Source: Paragorgia papillata (lineage: Eukaryota > Cnidaria > Anthozoa > Scleralcyonacea > Coralliidae). Taken from it: a stretch of 64,000 nucleotides of DNA. A model generated the notes under the pieces. It did not search any database, was not told the DNA's origin, and was given only the letters and a program-made list of their open reading frames with translations. The stretch is taken from positions 806,001 through 870,000 of the forward strand of contig JAWNZC010000408.1 of NCBI GenBank assembly GCA_035771165.1. Direction: 5' to 3'. The position numbers and the translations under genes were made by a program. Shown here piece after piece: positions 10,778 through 22,200 of the stretch (position 1 is the first letter of the stretch; every line of letters starts with the position of its first letter).

Positions 10778-11801
10778 CATAGAAATAATATACCTAGAAT
10801 GCGGGCTCCTATCTCCTGTCAGTCAAAAAATTGTCGCCACAAAATGGCGGATTTATAAGGGCAAAAGGAACTCGCCCTAGGACTTTTTAACAGTTTTTTA
10901 CACGGCCGCGGTTGATAACCGGTGTGGAGTGGACGATGGATGTATTTCAGCACTGAATTTCTTTGTTTTTTACGCCGGGAAATTTACTGGATTAGTGAAT
11001 TTAAAGATAAAGGCATGTGAAGTGCAATATCCTTCGCCAAAACATTTCGAACATCAAACTCTGGATGTAGAAATGGCGACAATAGCGGCTTTTTACTGTG
11101 ATACAAATGTCGAATGGTTTTAGTGTTTTTACTGTTTTACATTATATATATTTTAATGATTCCCACTTGCCAATCTGTATGTGATTTATACTGAATGTGG
11201 AGGATTAATCCAGGAGACAGTAAGTGTTTTGTTCTTTTTTTATCCAATCTAATAGGGATTCTAGCTTGTGATTTTTGAAATATAAAATGTTTTATGCACC
11301 TGTCATACTTTTTATACATCAATCTTTTCGACATCTATTTATATTGACATCTTAAATCCGTGTTTTTCTTAAGATTTTCTCCTAGTTTCCATTACGTATT
11401 TGATTATTTTCTTTTCTTTTAAACGGGCTTCCTTTGATGCAGACAATTTCTGAGTTTCAAGTTTAGCATGAGCCTATCTTTTTGTTGCTTTTTGTAATTG
11501 TGGTGAATTGATCGAAATATAATTTTGAACTTATAGTTTTTAGTACGTTCGTTTAACAAAGCAAGTGTCTTGCAAATTGTTTTATTTTATGCTAATGTGT
11601 ATGTGGCTGATTTGTTGTCATGCATGTATCCAATTTATCCCTGAAACGTCCTTCAATTCTTTATTTTGAGAGGCGATCATTGTTGTATATATATCCCACC
11701 CCTTGCAAAATTCAAAATGGCGGATCTATAAGGGCAAAATAAATTTAATTTGGACACCTGTCACGTGACAGAGCACGCATTCTAGGTCTATTATTTCTAT
11801 G
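10778..11801. mobile_element. 1,024-bp non-autonomous hAT element with 8-bp TSD
   Basis: Inserted in the minisatellite. Ends are CATAGAAATAATA...CCTAGAATGCG and the inverse, over ~28 bp with few mismatches. Both sides carry TTGCACAG (10770-10777 and 11802-11809), an 8-bp duplication typical of hAT transposons. Subterminal AAAATGGCGGAT..TATAAGGGCAAAA occurs near both ends in direct, not inverted, orientation. No transposase is encoded. Confidence 0.9.
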
Positions 11802-12060
11802 TTGCACAGTCATGTGGGGGGTCCTCAGTGTGTGCGGTTCCGTACTGTGCAACATTGCCGTACAGGCGTTGGGGGTCTGTATTTGTGCTCCCCTGCTGTT
11901 GCACGGTCATGTGGGGGGTCATGTGGGGGGACCTGTAGTTCAGCTGTTGCCTGCTGGCCAGCTGCTAGTGTGTGTGGGTCCGTACTGTGCAACATTGCCG
12001 TTGGGGGTCTGTATTTGTGCTCCCCTAGCTGCTGTTGCACAGTCATGTGGGGGTCCTCTG
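11802..12060. repeat. GC-rich minisatellite (right block)
   Basis: Continuation of the ~97-bp array after the hAT insertion: about two and a half more copies of the same unit. Confidence 0.88.
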
Positions 12061-12929
12061 GTCCTGGCCTGTTCGCTTGTGTGTTTCGCGCCAGTACATC
12101 TGGTCTGTTCCCCGGCTACTCCAGGTGATAACTTATGTAGGGTGTGTTTTTCGGTACTCCAAGAAAATGTGCAGTAGTGTGCTGTAATTATGTGTACGGT
12201 AGTAGCATGTGCTTAGCTGTTGGTAGTTTGTGTTGCCGCACCCGTACATCGGGTCTGTTCCCTGGCTATATATACTCTGTGTGATAACTTAATTTGTATA
12301 CTCCGAGAAAATGTGCCGTAGTGTGCTGTGGTGTGCTGTAATGTGTAGTAGCTTGTGCTTAACAGTACCGGCTTATCCAGTTTTTTGCTTAATGTAATTT
12401 AAGTTTATTGGGCTCTTCAGCTGCTCTTAAGTCCAGCTCGTTGCTTGCCGTTGTTTGCTATGTACTTGTCTACCTGCTCTGGAAAGGGCCCGTTTGTTGC
12501 TTTTCTATATGTTGCAGGAGTAGGCCTTTGCTTCTGGCTTTGCGTACAGGTTCCGTTCATTGATGGTCACCTGGATGTTGGTCATTCAATTGCAGCTTTC
12601 GCCGTTTCTCTTTTGGTCGGTATGGTAATTTCAGAACCTTTGATTATCATTTGGTAAGTTACTTCTCCACTTTATGTGTGACAGTAGTTCTGTTAGGAGA
12701 GGGTAATTATTCTCGGCAACATTGCTACAAGTTAGTTGGGGGTTTAGGCTTGCCTGGAGCTGCTCTACCTATAAGACCGCTCCCGTCTTGGTGGATCGCC
12801 TGTTCCTGTAAACTGTTCCTCAGCTATTAGGGCAAACCCTCTCCGACGGAGCTACACCCTCCAAAGGTCGTAGTTTACATTACTGCATGTATCCTTGTTA
12901 GGCACACTAGTGCGGGTACAGTAGTTTAT
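12061..12929. other. Non-coding with a diverged ~150-bp direct repeat
   Basis: 12105-12230 and 12245-12370 share CTGTTCCCYGGCTA, GTGATAACTTA and CTCCRAGAAAATGTGC phrases. The 70-codon frame at 12445-12657 is hydrophobic and has no recognisable domain. Confidence 0.4.
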
Positions 12930-13327
12930 AATGGCGTGGTATCAAGCCCTATGCCAGACATTGCAAGATTGTTAATGTTATTTCTATGGATACCGGAAAG
13001 GTATTGGATGTTGAAGCCCTTAGCACAGCATGTAAACAGTGCAAGTTACATGAACACCTGGACAAAGATAGTGAAGAAAATCAAACATGGAAAGCAGATC
13101 ACACTAGTTGTAAAGCCAATTTTCATGGGTCCACACCTGCTATGGAACCTGCAATACACTGAATTCTATGGTGATGGCGATAGCAAAAGTTTTAGCCATG
13201 TGAAAGATACCTACAAAGCTGATGGCATTGAAGTGGAAAAGCGGGAGTGCATTGGTCATGTTCAAAAGAGAGTTCGAACTGCCCTTCGAAAACTGAAGTC
13301 CGCCGAGAACCCAGGACTTGGAGGTAA
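12930..13327 (+). pseudogene. Mutator-like transposase, 5' part (broken)
   Basis: Reading from about 12931 gives a typical Mutator-like transposase catalytic region: ISMDTGKVLDVEALS (first acidic residue), CKQCKLHEH (Cys pair), a WKADHTSCKANFHGS block (His-Cys pair) and an AMEPA end. After a frameshift near 13155 the frame continues with YTEFYGDGDSKSF (second Asp) and ECIGHVQKRVRTALRKLK. The segment between AMEPA and YTEF is shorter than expected, so a small deletion accompanies the frameshift. The ORF is then cut at 13328 by a large insertion and resumes at 18086. Such enzymes catalyse cut-and-paste DNA transposition; this copy is dead. Confidence 0.8.
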
Positions 13328-13349
13328 CCCAGGTGAAAATCTTACATAA

Positions 13350-13925
13350 GATCTTGCCAAGATCTTGGCTTGTTCTTACGTAAGATCTTGCAAGATCTTG
13401 GCAAGTTCTTGCAAGATCTTATCAAGATCTTACAAGATTTTACAAGATAGCTTAAAATCTTACAAGATTTTAGACAAGCTCGTAGAAGATCTTGTTGAAT
13501 CTTACAAGATCTTACAAGATCCTACAAGATCTTACAAGATCTTACAAGATTTTACAAGATCTTACAAGATTTTACAAGATCTTACAAGATCTTACAAGAT
13601 CTTGCTGAATCTTACAAGATCTTACAAGATCCTACAAGATCTTACAAGATCTTGCTGAATCTTACAAGATCTTACAAGATCTTACAAGATCCTACAAGAT
13701 CTTACAAGATCTTACAAGATCTTACAAGATCCTACAAGACTCTTACAAGATCTTACAAGATCTTGCTGAATCTTACAAGATCTTACAAGATCCTACAAGA
13801 TCTTACAAGATCTTACAAGAACCTACAAGGTCTTACAAGATCTTACAAGATTGTACAAAATCTTACAAAATCTTACTATCTTGACTGTTGCAGAATCTTA
13901 CAAAATAACACAAGTTCTTGTTGAA
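13350..13925. repeat. AAGATCTTAC decamer array, left arm
   Basis: About 50 copies of the 10-bp unit CTTACAAGAT with variants (CCTACAAGAT, TTTACAAGAT, CTTGCTGAAT). The core AAGATCTT is self-complementary. Apparent proteins of 90-97 codons here are translations of the repeat. Confidence 0.95.
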
Positions 13926-13969
13926 TCTGACAATATCTTCCCCGATATATCATTTGAAGGGCTTTAATA

Positions 13970-14495
13970 AGAGCATAAAGTGCTTATGAAACGAAAATTA
14001 AGTTTGTCTTATTTGAAAGTACTTATGAAATGACAGAGTAACATATTTTGCTGTTTTTTGTTTGCTTGCTTGCTTCTTTCTTGAGGTATCTCAGTTTGTT
14101 TTATATGTGAAACTAACCAGTGACATCACAATGCGCATAATGACTTACTGGGAAAGATTTATATATACTGTATAGATCTTTCCTATTATTAAACGGAATT
14201 AGTTGAAAATGTAATTATTTTTGTTGTTGGAAGGGAAACACACACACTTCGAAGTGCTGATAATAGAAAAAGTGTAGTCCATCTGATAATAGAAAAGATA
14301 TATAACCTTTCCCTGTAAGTCATTATGCACGCGTTGTGACGTCACTGGTTACAGTAGTTTCACTTATAAAACAAACTATGATATCCTAAAAACAAAGCAA
14401 GGAAACAAAAAGCAGCAAAATATGTTACTCTGTCATTTTAAAAGTACTTTCAAATAAGACAAACTTAATTTTCGTTTCATAAGCACTTTAACAAA
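13970..14495. mobile_element. ~520-bp inverted-repeat MITE
   Basis: AAAGTGCTTATGAAACGAAA...AAGTACTT at 13977-14025 is repeated inverted at 14445-14490. An inner pair flanks this (TATGTTACTCTGTCATTT / AAATGACAGAGTAACATA), giving arms of roughly 200 bp with a short divergent centre. Confidence 0.82.
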
Positions 14496-15504
14496 ATTTG
14501 TTACATGTTACATTGTATAATTATATTGTTACATTAGATCTGGTAATGTAGAGATGGGGTCATACACAAGTGTAAATAATTAGTTTGTTTTTGTCCATTA
14601 TTTTGCTTTATATGATTTTATGATTATCACTCTACATGTATGGTGAACAGTCAACCCCAACACACTTGCGTGTCCAGTTATTGATCTAGCTCTTTGGTAA
14701 TTGGTGAAAAGAGACATAATATTACTCTCAAATAAGGTTGTTGAAAATAAACTGTAATTAACTATTTAAAGTATTTACGATTGACATTATTTAATTGCCA
14801 AGCTAATTAGTACTGTAATGACAAAATTAATTCATTCAAAATTTATAGTCTTTATAAGTTTTTGCTTTCTGCAGCATCCATTCTACATTTGGCATCCCTA
14901 CATTTTTGGTTACATGCATCCATAACTTGCTGGTGATATTTATTAACTTTGTCCGACCCATATTTGGCACGGAGTTAGTACATCTATAATAACAAATGGA
15001 GATATTAACAAAAGATTGATGTGAAATAGAATAAAACTTGTGAGACTCTGAACATTTGTTTAATTAACTCTGAACATCGGCAAACTAAGGGGTGATTACA
15101 TGGACCAGGCTAGCCATCCTATATAAATTGTTTGTCTTTTCAACATTTCAATTACATGACAAGCAAGCTAGCCCAGTTTGCCTTGATCCCAGTTGTCACA
15201 ACCAGTTACCGGGCCAGTCCATGTTTCTGGTAAATTTTAATATTCTTTGAAATATGTTTAATATTCTTTGTAGTCTGGTTTATAGCATACATGCATACAT
15301 TGCCCCAGATTCCAACACTGAGAACATTGCAGTCTAGGAATATCTAGTTTTCAAGCTATGTTGTTAACACAGTAAAGCCTTTTCTTAAATTAAATATTGA
15401 AACATAACAGTTGTGTTCATCAAAAAGGGAATCAAATGGTCGACTTTTTGTAAATGAATTACCTATAGTATGCAGGGTATATATATTACATATATTCAAA
15501 ATTA
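14496..15504. other. Non-coding interior of the insertion
   Basis: AT-rich; no gene, array or element recognised. Confidence 0.45.
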
Positions 15505-16474
15505 TGCACCAGTCAATATAAACCCCCGCACACCCCGGCCAGACTGCAAAGTTTGCTTTGCGCGGGCAATATCTAGCCCGCGCACTTGGAAACCGTAATT
15601 GGCTGTCTGCCCGCGCAATTTTCGTCAAATTATATATTTGCCCGCGCATTCGCCGCAATAGCGAATGGTTGGGCCATTGAAAGAAACAGTGCAATTACTT
15701 TAACATCCTTATACTTACTTAAATGACTCTAAATCGATTTATTTTCCCGCAAATGAGTGCAAATCGATCTGAATCGACCTTTCCCGTGCGATTTACGCAG
15801 GACCAGTCTATCCGAAACTTCAGTACGGATCACACCAAGACTTGGGCGAATATTCAAAAGAAACCGCTGGGTGGGACTGGGAGGGAACGTGGGCTGGAAA
15901 ATAAATATTAAAATATACGACTGGCGCTGACCAGCATGACTCATGTTACAATAAATACAGTTAAACCGCGGAAATTTTCTTATCGAATATAGTTCGCCGC
16001 GCAAACGAAATTTTCAGGACACAACTTGCCCGCGCAACTCGCAAACTTTGCAGTCTGGCACCCCGGGACATAGCGGGGCATTTGACTTGCACACAGGTCA
16101 AATATCGTCTAATGCCCCGCATCCCAGGGCAGTTTCTTTATTCTAATAGCATAAAAAGCCCCGGTCAAATGCCCCCGCCCTTTAAAACACAACACAACAT
16201 TTAAAACAACATTTTAATGAAAACTGTTTTAGCTTTTCATGAAAGGGCTCTGGGGACGAGAATGGAGACAGTCCGGAAATTTCCATACCAGTCTTTTCTC
16301 CGTCAGGGTAAAATGACCCGGTCCTGTCCCCTGTTGATTGTTTGTATACAGTACAAAAGCAGTAAAATACCCCGGTATGCGCGGACGTTTTTCCTATCAA
16401 ATCGCAGGAAATTCCCCGGTAATGCCCCGCTATGTCCCGGCCGGGGGGTGCGGGGGTTTATATTGACTGGTGCA
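15505..16474. mobile_element. 970-bp MITE with TTA target duplication (Harbinger-like)
   Basis: Ends TGCACCAGTCAATATAAACC...GGTTTATATTGACTGGTGCA (shared arms extend to about 35 bp) flanked by TTA at 15502-15504 and 16475-16477. A 3-bp TWA duplication is typical of PIF/Harbinger. A second inverted pair lies inside. Confidence 0.8.
15540..16057. mobile_element. Nested MITE, ends CCAGACTGCAAAGTTTGC
   Basis: CCAGACTGCAAAGTTTGC at the left and its complement at the right, each followed inward by GCGCGGGCAA-like sequence. It sits inside the 970-bp element, so it is the younger insertion or an internal fold. Confidence 0.65.
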
Positions 16475-16477
16475 TTA

Positions 16478-17285
16478 CCGCCGTTGTTGATCAACACAAA
16501 ACAATTTGTCAATCCCCAAAACAAACCATAAATCCTTTAATTGTAATACTTATAAACAACGAAAATAAACACATTTTGTAAGAATCAAACCGCAAATCGT
16601 TTGTATTCCGACAATTAAGATTTAAGAACATTTCTATTCCGTAGCGAATAAATATAAAATACCCCGAGTATGCCTTGCCGACTATTTCAAATTTATACAA
16701 ATCAGTATACAAAATTGCTGATTAAAGAATCTATGACTTACCTTCAATAATGTGATCGCATCCATCGTCTGTATACGTCGATCTAGCGAAGAACCATTTA
16801 CAAAGCAAAAGGCAAACAACAATCGCCAACGAACTTCCAATTCGAAAATGAACACGTCACCGGGTTCCCGCGTCATCATGGGATAATAATCCCGCGTTAG
16901 CCTCGCGTGGTCTTAAGGTAGCACAAAACGTTTATGTAAATTTGCACCCATAGTCACTCGAAAGTCGAAAGCCATACATCGAGTTTTACAAATCAATACT
17001 TTTTAATTCAACTTTATGGGCTAGTATATTTAGGTCATTTGTCAAGTTTTATGTCTAATCAAATAGTGTGTAGCATGCTGCACAAAATATCTGTTAGCAC
17101 AGGAATTTTGAAGATAAGAAACGTATAGTTAAAGTTTGGTGGAAATATTGCTTGAGCAATATACGGTAGATCAAAAGAAACACTTGTAAGCAAAATATGA
17201 CAAATGGTAAACTTGGAAAAGCATTTGAAGCTCAATGTTTTAACTTCAGAGTTATAACTTAGAGATGAATAAAAAATCGAATGAA
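16478..17285. other. Non-coding interior of the insertion
   Basis: Short open frames only; nothing recognised. Confidence 0.45.
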
Positions 17286-17565
17286 TAGAATATTCTATTG
17301 GCACATATAGATATATTCTATAGAATATTCAATAGAATATTCTGTTGGCCTCATATAGAAAATCTAATATAATACTTTGTGGAAGAAAAACCAATATGCT
17401 ATAGAAAATCCAATAGAATATTCTATTGATACTTTAGTGTCATACAGAATATCCAACAGAATATTCTGTTGGAAAAAAAATCCAACAGAATATTCCATTG
17501 GATTTAGATTTCCAACAGAATATTCTATAGGATTCTATAGAACATTTTCGTAAGGGATATATCAT
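17286..17565. repeat. Array of quasi-palindromes (CCAATAGAATATTCTATTGG type)
   Basis: Six or more copies of a ~20-bp self-complementary unit CCAAYAGAATATTCYRTTGG separated by AT-rich spacers. Confidence 0.8.
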
Positions 17566-18085
17566 ACAAAATATCTTATAAGCTTTTACAAGATAATACA
17601 CAAGATCTTGAAAGATCTAGTGAGCTTTATGCAAAATTTGGTTCAAGATCTTAAATAATATCTTATAAGAAATTTCTTATAAGATCTTATTTAAGATCTT
17701 ACAAGATTTTACAAGATCAGCTTACAATATCTTATAAGATCTTATAAGATCTTATAAGATTTTGTAAGATCTTATAAGATCTTACAAGAATTTTCTTATA
17801 AGATCTTATTTAAGATCTTACAAGATCGTACAAGATCTTACAAGATCTTATAAGAATTTTCTTATAAGATCTTATTTAAGATCTTAGAAGATCTTTCAAG
17901 ATCTTATAAGATCTTACAAGATCTTTGTAAGATCTTATAAGATCTTATAAGAAATTTCTTATAAGATCTTATTTAAGATCTTACAAGATCTTACAAGATC
18001 TTACAAGATCTTACAAGATCTTATAAGAAATTTCTTATAAGATCTTGTAAGATCTTGTAAGATCTTGACAAGATTTTCACCTGGG
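17566..18085. repeat. AAGATCTTAC / AAGATCTTAT array, right arm
   Basis: Tandem and mirrored copies of the same decamer family as the left arm, with interspersed 30-40 bp palindromes (TTCTTATAAGATCTTATTTA...). Confidence 0.93.
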
Positions 18086-18742
18086 AGGGGTAAGCTTACG
18101 AATGCCATGGTGGACAAACTCTAAAATTATTATGGAATTGCCATTAGATCCAATGTTGGAGATTTGGCTGGTATGACAAAAGCTATCCATGCCAGTCTTT
18201 TTCATTGTGCTTCTAATGAGGCCAAGCCTTACCACAACCACTGTCCAACCGGAAGTGAGAGCTGGTGTAAGTACCAGCAGGACAAAGCAAATGGGACGAC
18301 ACTTTATAAACATGGTGCTGGTCTTCCATTGAGTGTGATTGCTAAAATCAAACCAGAATACCATAGATTTAGTGAAAAAAGTCTTCTTCAGAAATGCTTG
18401 CATGGAAAAACTCAGAACCAAAATGAGAGTTTGAACGGTTTAATTTGGAAAAGAACTCCAAAAGATGTCTTTGTGTACCGAGACACTTTAGAATTGGGAA
18501 TGTATGATGCAGTATCACACTTTAATATATATATTGAAAATCATTCCTGGCAGGTATACTGAAGCTGCCTGTCAATTCAAGACAATTCTCGTGTTTCACT
18601 TGCTGAGTACAAGAGCAAAACTTCAGTGAAAACATGAAGAAAGGTGATCAGAGGCCTGAAAAAAAAAAAGGATGACAAGAAAAAACAAAGAGAAGGAGTC
18701 AAATATGTAGCTGGACAGTTCTAATGACATTAGACAGATAAC
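18086..18742 (+). pseudogene. Mutator-like transposase, 3' part (broken)
   Basis: Resumes the transposase interrupted at 13327. An in-frame TAA at 18122-18124 is an extra lesion; then GIAIRSNVGDLAGMTKAIHASL, a Cys/His region (FHCAS..HNHCPTG..SWCKYQ), LHGKTQNQNESLNGLIW (the conserved block with the third acidic residue) and VFVYRDTLELGMYDAV follow. The open frame ends at 18562 and the C-terminal region decays, with a lysine-rich segment to about 18710. The Polinton's left target site lies immediately downstream. Confidence 0.8.
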
Positions 18743-18748
18743 TGTGGC
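18743..18748. repeat. Polinton target-site duplication, left (TGTGGC)
   Basis: Directly abuts the first base of the left inverted repeat and equals 38834-38839. Six bp is the usual Polinton duplication length. Confidence 0.95.
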
Positions 18749-18874
18749 AGTAGTGTCAAAAGGCCGATCCTGACTACAATCTCAAAAATATTTTAATTTG
18801 GGTTGACTTCCGGTTCGCAACCCCCTCCTGGAATTTTTTTCAAAATGGCCGCCAAGTTTTTGGGACTTGGGGTT
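18749..18874 (+). repeat. Polinton left terminal inverted repeat (126 bp)
   Basis: Starts AGTAGTGTCAAAAGG and matches the reverse complement of 38708-38833 at every base until 18875. The AG start is the Polinton terminus type. Confidence 0.95.
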
Positions 18875-18896
18875 TTTTAAAGATGGTTGCCAAGTT
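18845..18896. repeat. Subterminal ATGGCCGCCAAGTT repeats, left
   Basis: Copies at 18845-18858 and 18883-18896 (the second is ATGGTTGCCAAGTT). Three inverted counterparts lie near the right end. Confidence 0.75.
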
Positions 18897-18940
18897 TTTG
18901 AATCGTTCTTAGATTTTAAAAAATTTTAAAAAAAATAAGA

Positions 18941-19207
18941 ATGAATCCAAACAAAGAATTATTGAAAATCAAACTTCGACAAAAATTACGAGAACAGAAA
19001 AACCACCGATTGGATCAAACAAACTATGCAAAAAACCACTATGCAAATGTTGAAGTTGATGAAGGAGCAAAGGCCAAACAATGGATGAAAGAGGCAACCA
19101 AAATTGGAAAGTCCAAACATACCCCAGCCAGACCAACCCTAAAAGCTGGAATACAAACACTGAAAAATGCTCAAAAAATGTTTGCATTACTGGAATCCAT
19201 ACAGTAA
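18941..19207 (+). CDS. Small basic protein of unknown function
   Basis: 88 residues, lysine/arginine rich, helical; no known domain recognised. It is the only gene between the left repeat and the polymerase gene and is convergent with it (75 bp between stops). The ATG follows an A-rich leader. Basic composition suggests nucleic-acid contact, possibly a core protein, but this is inference. Confidence 0.55.
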   Translation: MNPNKELLKIKLRQKLREQKNHRLDQTNYAKNHYANVEVDEGAKAKQWMKEATKIGKSKHTPARPTLKAGIQTLKNAQKMFALLESIQ

Positions 19208-19282
19208 ACCACAAAACAAGAAAATTTGAAAAACATCCACAAAAATCTGTATTCCTGTTTGAATACAAATTTTGAACTTAAC

Positions 19283-22200
19283 TTACCGAGTTTTGTAATG
19301 ACCAATTGCCAAAGTTGAAATTTTGTCATCCAGTATAACCCTTTTGTCATCCTCAGAATTCAAAGCTATTTTGTTGACATGTATGGTATGTATGGTATGG
19401 TTTGTACTTCTAAAAGTGTTCATACCTCTTAGTTCATTTTTACTAGTAAGCAAACAGTTATAATAATCGTCAAACTTGATTTTGTTGTTAATGACTGCCT
19501 TTGCGATACCTTTGCATTTTTTCTCTTCCTTGCACTCCCATAACCCAGTTTCTGGATTTCTTTTTTTGGCCATTTTAATTACATACGCTTTCGAACGCAA
19601 TCCAACAAATTTTGAGATTTGGTCAGCACCAGTTTCCGACTTCATCATTCCAAGTACTTTTTTGTTATCTTTTTTAATGCCACTTGGATGGTTTTCTGGA
19701 AAGTTAGAGGTGTCAAACATTGTTGAAACATCTGGTAAAATATCCACAAAGAAGTCATTAGTTTTAATAGAATAACACAATGAATCTGTGTCTGTAAATA
19801 ACAACTTTGCCCTATCCCCATATTTTGGTTTAACATATTTGTAATGAAAGTCATACATAGTAGTTTTGCTCTTGTCAAGTATTGCAGCACCACAATATAT
19901 GGGTTTGTTTAATTTTACTCTGGTCTTTCTCATATGCACAGCTCCCAAGTTCTCTGTAAATATACTGATGCCTTTGTAATTTGTTTTTTTTGCTAATTTT
20001 TCAACCTGATCAGCAAATGAAACCAGTCTGACGTCAATCCGGTTTCTGACGTTTTCCATGGTCTTCCCAAATGGGGCGTTATTCATGAGTTTAAAGAAAT
20101 CCTTTTCAAAGTCATTCTTAGCTGCTGTTCTTAATTTTGTGTTTAACATGATGTATGGTTCCATCCAAGCTTTTTCATTAAATGAAACCCCACGATGAAT
20201 TTTTGATAATTTTAAACCATTCGTCAAAATCTGTTCCAAGGCTTCGTAATATACCACAAATTTTTCTTTGTTATTCAAATTTGGTACCAACTTTTCAACC
20301 TTGTCAATCATTAATCTCTCGGCAGCAAATGGCATCTCGTTATGTAGATCATGGAGTTCTTCTGGATATTCGAGATCCACTTCCAGAAAACATCCCTTGC
20401 CTTTTGTTGACAAATATTTTTTCCAGTTTGACAGCTCTTCTTCTGGAACCCACCCAAAACCCCCAACTGGCAATGGTTGGATCATTGAATGACCATACAA
20501 ATTGTTTTTGTCAAGGTATGGAATGAAAACACTTTCTTTTGTGGGGTCATACTCTTCCATGTACTTATTGTTGGCTTCTGCATATCTGTGGGTAATGGTT
20601 GAAATCCCACCACGAATGCCTTTTTCAATCATTAGGTACATGTCAGGGTCTGTTAGAAGCTCCAACTTTTGACCCGTCATTTTCAGCAAGGCATCCCAAG
20701 CCAATCCAGGAGTTGTGTAGTGCCACATGGGATCCAGTTTGTAAGTTTTTTTACACATCTTTCTGAAGCTTTGGATAACGTCAGAGAGTCCCAACACATC
20801 TGTTTTTTGGTACAGTTCCATATAGTCCTTTAAAGTCTTGCAACCAAACTTGTTCCAAACATTTTTACCATGTTCGTAATCTTCAATGTCAACATTTTTC
20901 CCTGTTAACCTTGAATGAAATTCTTTGTGTGGTGGTAATTCTGTACAGTCCAACTTTTTCAAGGAATTTACATACTCATAGGGGAACACCCCTTTCTGTT
21001 TCAACAGCTCAACATTTTCTTTGGGATAGTTTTTGAAACCATTTTCGATGTAGTGGAACTCGTCATTCGGTAAGTTTGTCATCAATGTTGCTAGAGAACT
21101 TGACATAAATTTTAATGAGTCCAAAAATCGTAATTCTAAAGGCACCCACTTTTTGACTGTTTCTCCCTTTTCATTTTTCTTTAAATCACCATCCATCCAA
21201 AGTTTCTTGTTAACACTAATGTACTCCTCTTCAGTTTTGGCAATACAACCAAGTTTTCCACCTGAGACACCTAAATATTTTACCAGTAAGTGACTGTCAT
21301 ACCCACTAAAATTATGGAACAAAACTGGGATGTGTCGAGCACTTGCCATGGAATAATTACAGTCGTTATGGGCTGCACCTCTGTATTTACCATTTAAATG
21401 GTCATGATCCCTGACTTTGGATTTTGGAGTGGTTTTGTTGGCTTTCCACAAACTTCTGGGATCCAAAATTCTGGGTTTTTTCTGTACAAACTGACCACCA
21501 CAAACATAACAAGTTGTTGCATTTTGGAAATTCTCCTCATCCTTTGCTGACATTATAATTTTCTTTGGATTTTTGAGATATGTGTTCCAAATCTTTTTTG
21601 CTTCTTTTTCAAGACTCTCAACAAACATTTGACCAATATCTTCAAAATCATACTGTTTTGTGTGGCTTACATATTTGCCAGGAAACACAGATGGGTCAGA
21701 GCAAATAATATTAAAACCATAGCTGATTGGGATGTGCTCCTGGTACTTTTGGGTATAACTTTTTTCTTCATCATTTTTTCCACATTTCAAAGTTTTCAAC
21801 ATACACTCAAAATCCGCCACAATGATGAATGGAACATCTTGAGTCTTTTTGAAATCTTTACCACCCCATCCCATGATATTGTCGGCACCTTCTTTTGGGT
21901 ATTCCTGGATCTGGGCGTCATGGGTTCTACAAATAGTTTCGTGCTCATTTAATATCTCCTCTGTTTCAAAAGGGTTTAAACAGAAGTCGCAAAAGAACTT
22001 TTTGTGTTGGTGTTTGTCATTTTGGTTTGTTAATAGTTTGCTTTTGTTTTTGATGCAACTAAAATGATCGTTCCACCAAAATAAGTTGACCCTATTGTCA
22101 TGTTCGGACCTTGAAATTTGTATTTGGCAAATTTTTTTAATTTCATCATCGTAACTTAAAACATTTACACCTATTTTGTTGTTCTGTTCAAACTTGGATA

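Larger units (their letters stand above)
13328..18085. mobile_element. 4,758-bp insertion with satellite arms inside the Mutator-like pseudogene
   Basis: Both ends read CCCAGGTGAAAATCTT inward, followed by long arrays of AAGATCTTAC-type repeats. The flanks share an imperfect GAGGTAA / GGGGTAA, a decayed target duplication. Removing the segment rejoins the transposase reading through GLGG and KLT. No autonomous gene is inside; the interior holds further MITEs. It is non-autonomous, superfamily unresolved. Confidence 0.75.

Noticed and set aside
9955..10880. Long overlapping ORFs (275 and 298 codons) on the plus strand
   Set aside because: They translate the ~97-bp minisatellite in several frames; the unit simply lacks stop codons.
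13365..13924. Two ORFs in the decamer array
   Set aside because: Pure repeat translations (SYKILQDLTR).
13350..18085. CRISPR-like look of regularly spaced repeats
   Set aside because: Units are contiguous, self-complementary decamers without unique spacers, and the genome is eukaryotic.
18077..18421. 114-codon minus-strand ORF
   Set aside because: Antisense shadow of the Mutator-like transposase 3' part.
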